Positions 38,428-48,480 of a stretch of DNA of 64,000 bases are shown here, one piece after another. This stretch comes from Theocolax elegans. Taxonomy: Eukaryota; Arthropoda; Insecta; Hymenoptera; Cerocephalidae. The notes beneath the pieces are model-generated. The model searched no databases. It had not been told where the DNA came from and worked only from the letters and a program-made list of their open reading frames with translations. The stretch covers positions 50,017,229-50,081,228 of the forward strand of contig CM047426.1 of NCBI GenBank assembly GCA_026168455.1, given 5' to 3'. The translations under genes and the position numbers were made by a program. Each line of letters begins with the position of its first letter. The stretch's first letter is position 1.

Positions 38428-41312
38428 TAATACCACCATTGATTGAACTCCCAATAAAATTAAATGATATTTTAAAAATATCTGCTATCTATGATCCAGA
38501 ATCAAATGTTACATTAATAAATTCAAAATTACTAAATTTAAAATCTACAAATAATGATATAAAAATAGAAAAAACAAATTTGAGAACAATTAATGGTGTG
38601 TATAAAACAGATGGATTAATAAAAATAAAAATAAAGATTCTAAATATAGAGGATCACATGAATGTGTTCATAATAAACAATAAAAATTTCAAACATGACT
38701 TTCTAATAGGATTAGATTGTATAAAGAAATTCAGACTGATACAAAATGAAAAATTAGAGATAGAACAAAAACATTCCGAATCTAATGATATAATAAATGA
38801 GTATCAAATCAATTTTAATGAACACATTGAAATAAGCACCTTCAACGTTTCAACAAACCACTTAAAACGTGATGAAGAAAAAGTAATAAAGAACCTAATA
38901 GACAAATATAAAAATATATTTGCAAAAGATAAATATGATATAGGTACTGTAAAAGATTACGAAGCTAGAATAGATTTGACAATAGATAAATACTGTAGTA
39001 AAAGACCATATAAATGTACAATCGAAGATAAAAAAGAAATAGAAGAACAAATTTCACAATTACTTAAAAGAAACCTAATAGAAGAATCATACAGCCCATT
39101 TGCTGCTCCAGTAACGTTAGCTTATAAAAGAGATGAAAATAAAAAATCTAGATTATGCATAGATTTTAGAGATTTAAATAAAATCATAATTCCTCAATCA
39201 CAACCGTTTCCACTGATTGAAGACCTAGTAATAAAGACAAGAAATTGCAGTTTTTTTTCAAAACTAGATATAAATTCAGCATTTTGGTCTATCCCTTTAC
39301 GAATTGAAGACAGAAGAAAAACAGGCTTTGTGACCCAAGAAGGTCATTTTCAATGGACCTGTTTACCATTTGGTTTAAAAACATCACCAGCTATCTTCCA
39401 AAGAATTTTAAGCAATATAATAAGAAAAAATAATTTATCAAATTTTACAGTCAATTACATAGATGATATATTAATATTTTCAAAATCTTTCAAAGAACAT
39501 GTAGACCATCTATCAAAACTATTAGATGCAATTATGAAGGAAGGATTCCGATTGAAACTGTCAAAGTGCACATTTGCACTGGACTCTGTGCAATACTTAG
39601 GACATATAATTAAACATAACTCAATTTCTCCGATAAAAGATAATTTAATTTCCATAAGAAACTTTCCGGTCCCAGAAAATAAGAAAAATGTTCGACAATT
39701 TCTAGGAAAAATCAACTTTTATAACGAATATGTACCAAAAACGTCTCTAATTTTAGAACCGCTGCATAACCTATTAAGAAAAAATCAAAAATTTGTTTGG
39801 TCAAAAGAATGTCAAGAAGCCTTCGAATACATGAAAAATTTCCTTTGCACTCAACCAGTATTAACTATATTTGATCCAGACTTACCAATACACATATACA
39901 CAGATGCAAGTTTAAAAGGTATAGGTGCAATATTAAAACAACCACAATTAAACGAGAATCCAATAACTGAAAAACCAGTAGCATACTTTTCAAAAAAACT
40001 GAATGAATCACAAAAAAGAAAAAAAGCAATTTACTTAGAATGTATAGCAATAAAAGAAACAGTAAAGTATTGGCAACACTGGCTTATAGGCAAACATTTT
40101 AAAGTATTTTCAGATCATAAACCATTAGAAAAAATGAATATAAAAGCGAGAACAGATGAAGAGCTAGGCGATCTTACCTATTATTTATCACAGTTTGATT
40201 TCGAAATAATATACCGTCCAGGTAAAGATAATTTAGAAGCAGACTGCTTAAGCAGAAATCCAGTATTAGAGTCTGAAGAAGACGAAGAGGATAAATTGAA
40301 GATTGTAAACTTAATTAGTTTAGAAGATATTTTAGAGAATCAAAAAAAAAATAAAGAGATAGAATCCAACAAAGACAAACTAAAGTATAAAAATAATTTG
40401 TATTATAAAAAATCAAGAAACAAAGATAAAATTTTCTTATCAGAAGAATTTAGTAAACAATTAATAAAAGACACGCATAAGAAATTTTGTCATATTGGAA
40501 TAAACCAAATGAAAAATAAGATACTGCCGTATTATACAGCAACAAATATATCTGAAAATATAAAGAAAGCCTGTAGATGTTGCGAAGTATGTATACAAAA
40601 TAAGTCAAGAAGGCAAGACAAAATTGGGTTAATGTCACACCTTGGCCCTGCAAAAAAACCTTTTGAAATAGTCTCTATCGATACAATAGGTGGATTCGGT
40701 GGCTTAAGATCTACAAAAAAATATTTACATCTCTTAGTAGATCACTTTACAAGATATGCTTGCATATTGACATCAAAAACACAAAATGCAAATGATTTCA
40801 TTAAATTAACAGAAAATGTACTACGAGACCATAATATTCAAATACTTCTAACAGATCAATATCCAGGTATAAATTCTAAAGAATTCAAAAATTTCTTAGA
40901 AGAGAAAGGGGTTACAATGATCTTTACAGGAATTAATGCACCATTTTCGAACGGTCTAAACGAAAGACTTAACCAAACTTTAGTAAATAAAATAAGATGT
41001 GCGATAAACGAAGAAAAAAAGAAGTGTGGATGGACAACTATAGCAAGAAATTGCATAAACCAATACAATGAGACCGAGCACACGGTAACAAAATTTAGTC
41101 CGAAATATTTATTAAATGGTGAAGATACATCAGCACTACCAAATGAACTAAAAAAGAATAGAGATTATAATCAACTGGAAAACGATAGAGAAACTGCATT
41201 TAAAAACAGTATAAAATACCATGATTATAATAAGAAATTATATGACAAAAATAGAAAAGAACACGAATTTATGTTAGGAGATTTAGTATACATTGAAATG
41301 GTAACCGAATGA
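38424..41312 (+). CDS. Pol polyprotein: protease, RT, RNase H, integrase
   Basis: After the frameshift the protease segment has SAIYDPESNVTLINSKLL (DPES where D-S/T-G is usual) and FLIGLDCIKKF. RT motifs: EESYSPFAAPVTLAYKR, SRLCIDFRDLNK, LDINSAFWSIPL, TCLPFGLKTSPAIFQRIL and the catalytic VNYIDDILIFS. RNase H: IHIYTDASLKGIGAIL and VFSDHKPLEKMN. Integrase: HKKFCHIGINQMKNKI with CCEVCIQNKSRRQ (HHCC), core DTIGGFGG, ILLTDQYPG and APFSNGLNERLNQTL. The frame stops at 41310 just after LGDLVYIEMVTE. The inverted copy at 42929-43114 has one more A there and reads on through NRMNRKKLDMLRIGPYKILK, so this copy carries a 1-bp loss near 41297. Confidence 0.88.
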   Translation, partial: LIIPPLIELPIKLNDILKISAIYDPESNVTLINSKLLNLKSTNNDIKIEKTNLRTINGVYKTDGLIKIKIKILNIEDHMNVFIINNKNFKHDFLIGLDCIKKFRLIQNEKLEIEQKHSESNDIINEYQINFNEHIEISTFNVSTNHLKRDEEKVIKNLIDKYKNIFAKDKYDIGTVKDYEARIDLTIDKYCSKRPYKCTIEDKKEIEEQISQLLKRNLIEESYSPFAAPVTLAYKRDENKKSRLCIDFRDLNKIIIPQSQPFPLIEDLVIKTRNCSFFSKLDINSAFWSIPLRIEDRRKTGFVTQEGHFQWTCLPFGLKTSPAIFQRILSNIIRKNNLSNFTVNYIDDILIFSKSFKEHVDHLSKLLDAIMKEGFRLKLSKCTFALDSVQYLGHIIKHNSISPIKDNLISIRNFPVPENKKNVRQFLGKINFYNEYVPKTSLILEPLHNLLRKNQKFVWSKECQEAFEYMKNFLCTQPVLTIFDPDLPIHIYTDASLKGIGAILKQPQLNENPITEKPVAYFSKKLNESQKRKKAIYLECIAIKETVKYWQHWLIGKHFKVFSDHKPLEKMNIKARTDEELGDLTYYLSQFDFEIIYRPGKDNLEADCLSRNPVLESEEDEEDKLKIVNLISLEDILENQKKNKEIESNKDKLKYKNNLYYKKSRNKDKIFLSEEFSKQLIKDTHKKFCHIGINQMKNKILPYYTATNISENIKKACRCCEVCIQNKSRRQDKIGLMSHLGPAKKPFEIVSIDTIGGFGGLRSTKKYLHLLVDHFTRYACILTSKTQNANDFIKLTENVLRDHNIQILLTDQYPGINSKEFKNFLEEKGVTMIFTGINAPFSNGLNERLNQTLVNKIRCAINEEKKKCGWTTIARNCINQYNETEHTVTKFSPKYLLNGEDTSALPNELKKNRDYNQLENDRETAFKNSIKYHDYNKKLYDKNRKEHEFMLGDLVYIEMVTE

Positions 41313-41794
41313 ACCGAAAGAAATTGGATATGCTAAGAATCGGGCCATACAAGATTTTAAAGAAGTATCAAACTCAATGTATGAAGTTAATACAGGACAC
41401 AAAAGTTAGAATCAATTATTCCATATTTCAAAAATTAACTCCATCTCTTAACTCAAAGGTGGTAACTACAATTGGTCTATACCTAATATGTCTATATTAT
41501 TTTGTATTATTATTAGTTATACCAAATTTTGTACCAAAAATGCTCCAGGAGGGGAGATGTAAGGAATATCCTTAGTCTATTTGAATGGGGTAGACAAAGA
41601 AGATATCAATCAATGTATGAAGTTAATACAGGACACAAAAAGTTAGAATCAAATTATTCCATATTTCAAAATTAACTCCATCTCCTTAACTCAAAGGTGG
41701 TAACTACTAAGTGGTATATAATAGTCTATATTATTTTGTAATTATTATTAGTTATACCAAATTTTTGTACCAAAAATGTCTCCAGGAGGGGAGA
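41309..41794 (+). repeat. Tandem duplication of the pol end with a stub of LTR
   Basis: About 41366-41600 and 41605-41825 are near-identical copies covering the pol C-terminus, the purine tract and the first ~27 bp of the LTR (TGTAAGGAATATCCTTAGTC). Differences are mostly single-base changes in homopolymers (for example ACACAAAAG versus ACACAAAAAG). It is either a reverse-transcription slip or a sequencing/assembly artefact. Confidence 0.75.
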
Positions 41795-42129
41795 TGTAAG
41801 GAATATCCTTAGTCTATTTGAATTGCGCGCGTGTAGGTCGGTAAATCAAATCTTTTAATATACCGACAGGTAAAATTTGCAGATAAGAATTGGCACGTGT
41901 CAATTAGTGCGGTTAATAAAGATATACCGAAAACAATGAATAAAACTTTATAAAAGTAATCTAAAGACAACCTTGTGAATAATAACATTGAATGTTGTTT
42001 CTTTGTTATTTACAGGTAAATAAACATTATTTATTAAGTATGTAATTATATTTTGTATAAAATAATAAAATTCTTTGTTATTTACAGAGAAACAATTCAT
42101 GTATTATTCTAACCTATAACCTATGAACA
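41795..42129 (+). repeat. 3' LTR
   Basis: 335 bp, apparently identical to 36940-37274, preceded by the purine tract and followed by (AT)n. The exact end is ambiguous by a few bases because the flank is also AT repeat. Confidence 0.85.
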
Positions 42130-42309
42130 TTATATATATATATATATATATTGTGTTTTATTTGATTAATAAGTCGATGGAGTAGAAGTGGTCGCTTAAA
42201 ACATAATAATATTTTATTTAAGCTCGTTTAAAGATTTAATCAAGTTACATATTTTTAACATAATGCGCAACTATTGATCGATATATATTAATGTATTTAA
42301 TTTTTTATA

Positions 42310-42553
42310 ATGTATTTCTTCACCGGCGTCAATATTGGCTGGCGTGTTCGAGTCGGATCAATGGCCGGCCTCGAGTTCCCGCGCGACCCTCCCACGGTGG
42401 ACTGGTGGGGGTGCTGGAGTACGACTCTATATAAGGGAAGTTCTGCCTCTGGAGTCTCAGTCTAATACGGTCAGCGTGGGTTACATTCTTAAAATCTCTT
42501 CAGTTCATCGAGCGCGTTATAGTTCATATATTTTTCGTTGGTTATATATATAT
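42310..42553 (+). repeat. BEL/Pao 5' LTR, left part
   Basis: It matches 46109-46345 closely through CGGCCTCGAGTTCCCGCGCG and the TATA/initiator region, and breaks at GGTTATATATATA where the nested element enters. Confidence 0.75.
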
Positions 42554-43206
42554 AATGTTCATAGGTTATAGGTTAGAATAATACATGAATTGTTTCTCTG
42601 TAAATAACAAAGAAACAACATTCAATGTTATTATTCACAAGGTTGTCTTTCGATTACTTTTATAAAGTTTTATTCATTGTTTTCGGTATATCTTTATTAA
42701 CCGTACTAATTGACACGTGCCAATTCTTCTCTGCAAATTTTACCTGTCGGTATATTAAAAGATCTGATTTACCGATCTACACGCGCGCAATTCAAATAGA
42801 CTAAGGATGTTTTCCTTACATCTCCCCTCCTGGAGACATTTTTGGTACAAAAATTTGGTATAACTAACAATAATTACAAAATAATATAGAATATTATGTA
42901 ATAGCACTTAGTAGTTACCACCTTTGAGTTAAGGAGATGGAGTTAATTTTGAAATATGGAATAAATTTGATTCTAACCTTTTGTGTCCTGTATTAACTTC
43001 ATACATTGAGTCTGATATCTTCTTTAAAATCTTGTATGGCCCGATTCTTAGCATATCCAATTTTTTCCGGTTCATTCGGTTACCATTTTCAATGTATACT
43101 AAATCTCCTAACATAAATTCGTGTTCTTTTCTATTTTTGTCATATAATTTCTTATTATATTCATGGTATTTTATACTGTTTTTAAATGCAGTTTCTCTAT
43201 CGTTTT

Positions 43207-43911
43207 TTAGTTTATTATAATCTCTATTTTTTTTAGTTCATTTGGTAGTGCTGATGTATCTTCACCATTTAATAAATATTTCGGACTAAATTTTGTTACC
43301 GTGTGCTCGGTCTCATTGTATTGGTTTATGCAATTTCTTGCTATAGTTGTCCATCCACACTTCTTTTTTTCTTCGTTTATCGCACATCTTATTTTATTTA
43401 CTAAAGTTTGGTTAAGTCTTTCGTTTAGACCGTTCGAAAATGGTGCATTAATTCCTGTAAAGATCATTGTAACCCCTTTTTCTTCTAAGAAATTTTTGAA
43501 TTCTTTAGAAATTATACCTGCATTTTGTGTTTTTGATGTCAATATGCAAGCATATCTTGTAAAGTGATCCACTAAGAGATGTAAATATTTTTTTGTAGAT
43601 CTTAAGCCACCGAATCCACCTATTGTATCGATAGAGACTATTTCAAAAGGTTTTTTTGCAGGGCCAAGGTGTGACATTAACCCAATTTTGTCTTGCCTTC
43701 TTGACTTATTTTGTATACATACTTCGCAACATCTACAGGCTTTCTTTATATTTTCAGATATATTTGTTGCTGTATAATACGGCAGTATCTTATTTTTCAT
43801 TTGGTTTATTCCAATATGACAAAATTTCTTATGCGTGTCTTTTATTAATTGTTTACTAAATTCTTCTGATAAGAAAATTTTATCTTTGTTTCTTGATTTT
43901 TTATAATACAA
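43207..43911 (-). pseudogene. Integrase of the truncated copy, catalytic segment deleted
   Basis: Same integrase as in 38424-41312, with the HHCC region and DTIGGFGG intact, but 72 bp are missing between TSKTQNA and ISKEFKNFLEE, which removes the second catalytic Asp (ILLTDQYPG). Short GCA/GGTATAA microhomology marks the junction. A frame break near 43207 separates it from the C-terminal part at 42929-43114 (MLGDLVYIENGNRMNRKKLD). Inactive. Confidence 0.8.
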
Positions 43912-43917
43912 ATTATT

Positions 43918-44697
43918 TTAATACTTTAGTTTGTCTTTGTTGAATTCAATCTCTTTATTTTTTTTTTGATTCTCTAAAATATCTTCTAAACTAATTAAGT
44001 TTACAATCTTCAATTTATCCTCTTCGTCTTCTTCAGACTCTAATACTGGATTTCTGCTTAAGCAGTCTGCTTCTAAATTATCTTTACCTGGACGGTATAT
44101 TATTTCGAAATCAAACTGTGATAAATAATAGGTAAGATCGCCTAGCTCTTCATCTGTTCTCGCTTTTATATTCATTTTTTCTAATGGTTTATGATCTGAA
44201 AATACTTTAAAATGTTTGCCTATAAGCCAGTGTTGCCAATACTTTACTGTTTCTTTTATTGCTATACATTCTAAGTAAATTGCTTTTTTTCTTTTTTGTG
44301 ATTCATTCATTTTGAAAAGTATGCTACTGGTTTTTCAGTTATTGGATTCTCGTTTAATTGTGGTTGTTTTAATATTGCATCTATACCTTTTAAACTTGCA
44401 TCTGTGTATATGTGTATTGGTAAGTCTGGATCAAATATAGTTAATACTGGTTGAGTGCAAAGGAAATTTTTCATGTATTCGAAGGCTTCTTGACATTCTT
44501 TTGACCAAACAAATTTTTGATTTTTTCTTAATAGGTTATGCAGCGGTTCTAAAATTAGAGACGTTTTTGGTACATATTCGTTATAAAAGTTGATTTTTCC
44601 TAGAAATTGTCGAACATTTTTCTTATTTTCTGGGACCGGAAAGTTTCTTATGGAAATTAAATTATCTTTTATCGGAGAAATTGAGTTATGTTTAATT
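43918..44697 (-). pseudogene. RNase H and RT-thumb remnant of the truncated copy
   Basis: 43918-44310 encodes NESQKRKKAIYLECIAIKET, VFSDHKPLEKMN and GKDNLEADCLSRN, as in the full copy. Upstream, in a shifted frame, lie IHIYTDASLKGI and the RT connection up to 44697. The RT catalytic box is absent because the copy is truncated. Confidence 0.8.
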
Positions 44698-45113
44698 GAG
44701 GAGCTGGATGCAAGAACACGCCGAGCGCGGCGAATGGATAGAGGAGGCGGAGAGAAATTAAGAAATTGACGTCACCGTGACCAAATTTTTTAATTTGCCG
44801 AATTTAATTAAAAAAAATACTGTCGTATGCAGAATTAAAAGACGCAACTGTTTTCTATTTAATGTTTTTCTGTATAATGTGCAGATCAGATGAAAAAAAT
44901 TAAGAACTGGAAATTTAGAGAACGGATTTTTAATCCATTTTTCAAAATTGAATCGCTGTAACTTTGACAAATCTTAATGAAATTCCCTGATTTTTCGTAC
45001 AGATACTTAATATAGTCTAACGATAAATATAAACCTGTAACAAATTCTACTTTAAACAAATTTTATACAACAATTGAACTTAACGTAAATAACAAGCTTT
45101 TAATACGGTTTCA
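44698..45113. other. Unidentified AT-rich segment inside the nested copy
   Basis: Sequence between the truncated pol and the right LTR-like junction. It starts GAGCTGGATGCAAGAACACG and becomes AT-rich. The 70-codon minus frame 44758-44970 has no recognisable motif. It may be filler DNA acquired with the deletion. Confidence 0.4.
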
Positions 45114-45129
45114 GTATGTTTTCCTTACA

Positions 45130-45233
45130 TATATTTGTCATTATATAGTTTGATGAAAGTGTTTTTTAGTTATATTAAATAATTAAATCCGACTTATTTT
45201 GTTTATACTACACCCATACCGCATCCGGCATTA
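45130..45233 (+). repeat. BEL/Pao 5' LTR, right part
   Basis: It matches 46350-46457 (GATGAAAGT..., CATACCGCATCCGGCATTAA) and ends CATTAACA, directly before the internal region. Confidence 0.75.
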
Positions 45234-45689
45234 ACATTTGGTCCTTCGAGCCGGATGGTGGTGTGATCGTGTGGATCGGTGTTTTGTATAAGTGCGTAAC
45301 TCGCCACGGGAATTACGGGCTTATGTTTTCTCTTTAGTCAGTGATATTAGTGCTAAATTATCAACCTCTGAGTTGATTGTGTTCTCGTGAGCTTGTCTAT
45401 TGCGACACAACGAATGAGTCCGTCTTGTGGTCCGCATGATCTGAGCTGTCCGCCGACACAGCGAGCCTAATGCGTCTCGTGTTCGACAAGCGACGCCTGT
45501 TGATTGACCTGCACTTCAAATGAGTTTTGCCTAGCGTTCTGGTTGATACGGCTAAGTGAGTACTTAATTTTTGCCTGTGCGTCAGGGAGGCCTACCTCGC
45601 ACTTAAATCTGAGATAAATCGGTCTACGCATCGAGTCTCAGCTCGCCATGCGCTCCGATCATTTACGAATTGAATTTGGTTTTTACAGA

Positions 45690-46090
45690 TATAACCTCCG
45701 AGTTTCAGCTTGACGCAGACTTCCACATACCTCGGGAAGTCAATGCGGTCCTTGGTGTAAATATGTATGCCTTTATTCAGCTATCAGGCGCACATCGGAG
45801 TGAGAACCTGTTGGCACAAGAGACAATCTTCGTATAGACGCTAATTGGTATTCTACGAGGTCAGGACACCAGTGCATCATCATTCATGACAGCCCACATG
45901 TCCACGGTATCACGTTCAGCGACGGATTCTCCAAGCCATGAGAAACTGATGCGGCTGGTCCAGCGATTTTGGGCTTTGAAGGAGGTCTTTCTGGTGCGGA
46001 GGCATTCCCCCCTTAATGCAGAGTGCGAACATCTTTTCGTCGCGGGACGACGTCGTGACGAGGCAGGAAGATATGGGGTTCACCAGCCTC
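45690..46090 (+). pseudogene. BEL/Pao protease/RT-junction fragment
   Basis: The frame near 45691 reads ITSEFQLDADFHIPREVNAV then LGVNMYAFIQLSG and LLAQETIFV followed by a stop; this resembles the end of the BEL protease ('IGADVY' region and the conserved TIFGW). The frame 45886 onward has LMRLVQRFWALKEVFLVRR and AECEHLFVAGRRRDEAGRYG, matching the conserved start of the BEL RT domain (LqrFWelEe ... CE..F...RR..GRY). Everything after that is deleted and the LTR follows. Non-functional. Confidence 0.7.
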
Positions 46091-46108
46091 GAATTTTCGT
46101 CTTTTGGC

Positions 46109-46457
46109 GCGGTATTTCTACACCGGGGTCGGTATTGGCTGGCGTGTTGGAGTCGGATCAATGGCCGGCCTCGAGTTCCCGCGCGACCCTCCCACGGTGG
46201 ACTGGTGGGGGTGCTGGAGTAGAACCCTATATAAGGGAGGTTCTGCCTCTGGAGTCTCAGTCTAATACGGTCAGCCGCGGGTTACATTTTTATAATCTCT
46301 TCAGTTCATCGAGCGCGTTATAGTTCATATATATCTCGTTGGTTATACATATATTTATTATTATATAGTTTTGATGAAAGTATTTTTCAATTATATTAAA
46401 TAATTACATCCGACTTATTTTGTTCATACGACACTCATACCGCATCCGGCATTAACA
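46109..46457 (+). repeat. BEL/Pao 3' LTR
   Basis: Uninterrupted copy of about 349 bp ending CCGGCATTAACA. Its left boundary is set by the point where similarity with 42310 starts. Confidence 0.75.
46228..46262 (+). promoter_or_regulatory. Core promoter in the BEL/Pao LTR
   Basis: TATATAAG at 46228-46235 and an arthropod-type initiator TCAGTC at 46257-46262, 29 bp apart. The same pair is at 42428-42435 and 42457-42462 in the 5' LTR. Confidence 0.7.
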
Positions 46458-46580
46458 ATGAAAATATTTCCTTACAAGGAGAGCATCTCATGTTTGGGTA
46501 CTTTGATAAAAAGAATCAAAGAAGCCAAAGCGACATACTCTAACAATTGTTTTTTCTAAAGTTAAACACAATGAAGCAAA

Positions 46581-47189
46581 TTAATAAATAGTCGATTGTT
46601 AAGGGTTAATAATAAACAAATCCAATTTATTTATTATTGGCCCTTAAGGGGATGTCGGAGCTGTAGCCTCCGTCGATAGCCGCTTGATCTCGAGGCTTTG
46701 AATGGCGCTGTAGTCAGGTGTCGATTTCTACGATAAACATACTTCAAACATAAATTATAAATTTTACAGCTACATAGAGCTGTTGAAAGATACTTTCCTC
46801 CCTAGCTATAATTAAAATTAAGGTAATTGTAATATTACTCTTGGCAGCAAATGTTTATTCTTTTAAAGAAATGTGTAATACGTCTCGTATTCAGTGAGTC
46901 TATATCTGCCGTAATGCTACACGTAACGTATTACACATTTCTTTAAAAAAATAAACATTTGCTGCCAAGAGTAATATTACAATTATCTTAATTTTAGTCA
47001 TAGCTACGGGCGAAAGTAGTTTTTAACAGCTCTATGTAACTCTAAAATTTATAATTTATGTTTGAAGTACGTTTATTGTCAAAATCGACACCTGACTACA
47101 GCGCCATTCAAAGCCTCGAGATCGAGCGGCTATTTATGGAGGCTATAGCTCCGACCTCCTCTTAACAATCGATTATTTACTAATTCAAC
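46581..47189. repeat. Foldback element with ~0.27-kb arms
   Basis: Arms 46581-46884 and 46926-47189 are reverse complements; landmarks are AAGCCTCGAGATC/GATCTCGAGGCTTTG and GAAATGTGTAATACGT/ACGTATTACACATTTC. The left arm carries an extra ~44-bp segment at about 46602-46645 (itself a small inverted repeat around TTAATAATAAA/TTTATTATT). Further out AAGGAGAGCATCTCAT at 46477 is mirrored near 47660. Non-coding. Confidence 0.8.
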
Positions 47190-47199
47190 AATGGGGGGG

Positions 47200-47690
47200 G
47201 GGGATGAAAATTAAAAAGCAATGAAGCAAAATTTCCAAAAAAGCGGCTTTACTTAAACGCTAGTAATATCTACTCTACTAAATGCTATCGTTCAAACTAA
47301 AGTTTAATGAAAAGAGAAAGAGTTAGAGTGAAGTACTGTTACAGTTGAATTAAGAATTTGTAGAAATTTAGTTGAAAAACTCAAAAGACTTTGTAGTTTC
47401 CAATTTTTATTAAAATTTCTTCAAATTATTACTCTATTCTAACGGATTTAAGCATGTTTTTTTTTTAATTCTGCCGATTTTATTTCAGCTTTTCATTAAA
47501 CTTGAGTTTGAACGGTAATATTCGATAGTTTAGAAATTACAAACGTGTAAAGTAAATAACTTTTAAAAAAGGGATTATTAGGGTGTGTCGCTCCGGCTAC
47601 CTTCATTTTCTTGTATTAGAAAACATACAACATGCTGGGCACGAACCGTTCCTAAAATATGAGATGCTCTCCTTGTTAGTATGTTATCAG
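47200..47690. repeat. AT-rich flank with a smaller inverted repeat
   Basis: TATCGTTCAAACTAAAGTTTAATGAAAAG (first 20 bases at about 47287) is mirrored by CTTTTCATTAAACTTGAGTT near 47490, giving an imperfect foldback of about 250 bp. Nothing coding was recognised. Confidence 0.55.
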
Positions 47691-47723
47691 TAGTTTCTGT
47701 AACTATTGTTTTTACTATTGTAG

Positions 47724-47942
47724 GTCGACAAAGAAGATGAAACACCTACATTATTTCGAGCAGCTAGTTTAACAACAACTTTAATGGATTTGTATATGAA
47801 ATCAGTTTGTACATCATTCTTAAAGTCTGCTCTTCAAGATACAATAATAAAGTTAATAGACAGTAAACAAAGTTGTGAGCTTAATCCATCTAAAATGGAG
47901 TCACCAGAAGATGCATGCAGTAATGCAGAATTTCTGCTACAA
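47724..47942 (+). CDS. RASA1: Exon of a p120 RasGAP (RASA1-like) gene
   Basis: An open exon of 219 bp (73 codons) is bounded by a pyrimidine-rich acceptor ending in ATTGTAG (47717-47723) and a GTTAGT donor (47943). It reads VDKEDETPTLFRAASLTTTL, MDLYMKSVCTSFLKSALQDT and SKQSCELNPSKMESPEDAC. This is the first part of the Ras GTPase-activating domain: the TLFR...L motif with the arginine region, the Y-K helix and the CEL-PSK signature, which fits p120 RasGAP (Drosophila vap) better than neurofibromin or SynGAP. RasGAPs switch off Ras by stimulating GTP hydrolysis. The frame and splice sites are intact, so it may be a live exon in a TE-filled intron landscape; neighbouring exons were not found within the window, so a captured exon is also possible. 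Confidence 0.8.
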
Positions 47943-48480
47943 GTTAGTCTGCTTACTTTTATTGCTAAATTAATGATATATTTGTATTTATGCCCATACA
48001 AAAACAAACACAGACACCTTAGTTTCTTTCAAACATGATATATATACAAGAAAACATCTATAATAGTAATTAAAGTAATCATTTAGAAAAGTAAGGGTGA
48101 CAGAAATAACGAAACCGATAAGCAATTTAATTTTAATTGCAGGCTAGCACTTTGTATCTAATTCGCTAAGATTTCCTCGGTCTACTTACATTATTAAGAG
48201 TGATTAAACCCCAAAAACAACGAAATGATTTAACAAAATTAAAAAATTATTTTTCAATTTCGTGAGGGCCAGGTAGGCTTTAAATAATTAAAATGAATAG
48301 AAAAACCATTTTTACAATATGTGCAACATTTTGTTGGCAAAATTTGCCAATCTCTTCAGGCTAAAACAATTTTTAGTATTAAATTACAGACTAAACAATT
48401 GAATAATACAAAATTTTAATCAAATCAACACGATGGCAGTTTAGATTAAAATACTTAATCCATACACCTTAGCTTATCCC
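47943..48480. other. AT-rich DNA after the RasGAP exon; possible intron
   Basis: No further RasGAP exon was recognised on the plus strand. No other gene is seen. Confidence 0.5.

Larger units (their letters stand above)
36940..42129 (+). mobile_element. Second LTR retrotransposon (Ty3/gypsy type), 335-bp LTRs
   Basis: Two LTRs of 335 bp (36940-37274 and 41795-42129) begin TGTAAGGAATATCC and end CCTATGAACA, and appear identical. The element lies in (AT)n. Gag and Pol are in different frames, joined by a -1 slippery site. Pol order is protease, RT, RNase H, integrase, which places it in Ty3/gypsy. A partial tandem duplication lies upstream of the 3' LTR. The polypurine tract AGGAGGGGAGA precedes the 3' LTR (41784-41794). 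No primer binding site could be assigned. Coding is very AT-rich, unlike the other gypsy element, indicating a distinct lineage. Confidence 0.88.
42553..45129 (-). mobile_element. Truncated inverted copy of the 36940-type LTR element
   Basis: From 42553 the minus strand carries the same LTR type (about 42557-42822, lacking the ~72-bp internal repeat unit), the purine tract, and pol back to the RT thumb at 44697. There homology stops (EISPIKDNLISIRNF is the last match). The right junction at 45129 again begins TGTAAGGAAAACAT on the minus strand, as this copy's LTR does, so the original insertion was probably complete and the gag-RT part was replaced or deleted. The insertion lies in TATATA of the BEL LTR. 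Confidence 0.75.
42310..46457 (+). mobile_element. BEL/Pao deletion derivative with a nested insertion in its 5' LTR
   Basis: A 345-bp LTR at about 46109-46457 (GGTATTTCTACACCGG... ATCCGGCATTAACA) has a partner split in two: 42310-42553 and 45130-45233. The gap is filled by a truncated copy of the 36940-type element. Right after the 5' LTR the internal region begins TTTGGTCCTTCGAGCCGGAT, a start typical of BEL/Pao. Only about 0.9 kb of internal sequence remains, with leader and part of the protease/RT junction. No target duplication was convincing. Confidence 0.7.

Noticed and set aside
36940..42129. Copia (Ty1) classification
   Set aside because: The domain order is RT, RNase H, integrase; copia has integrase before RT.
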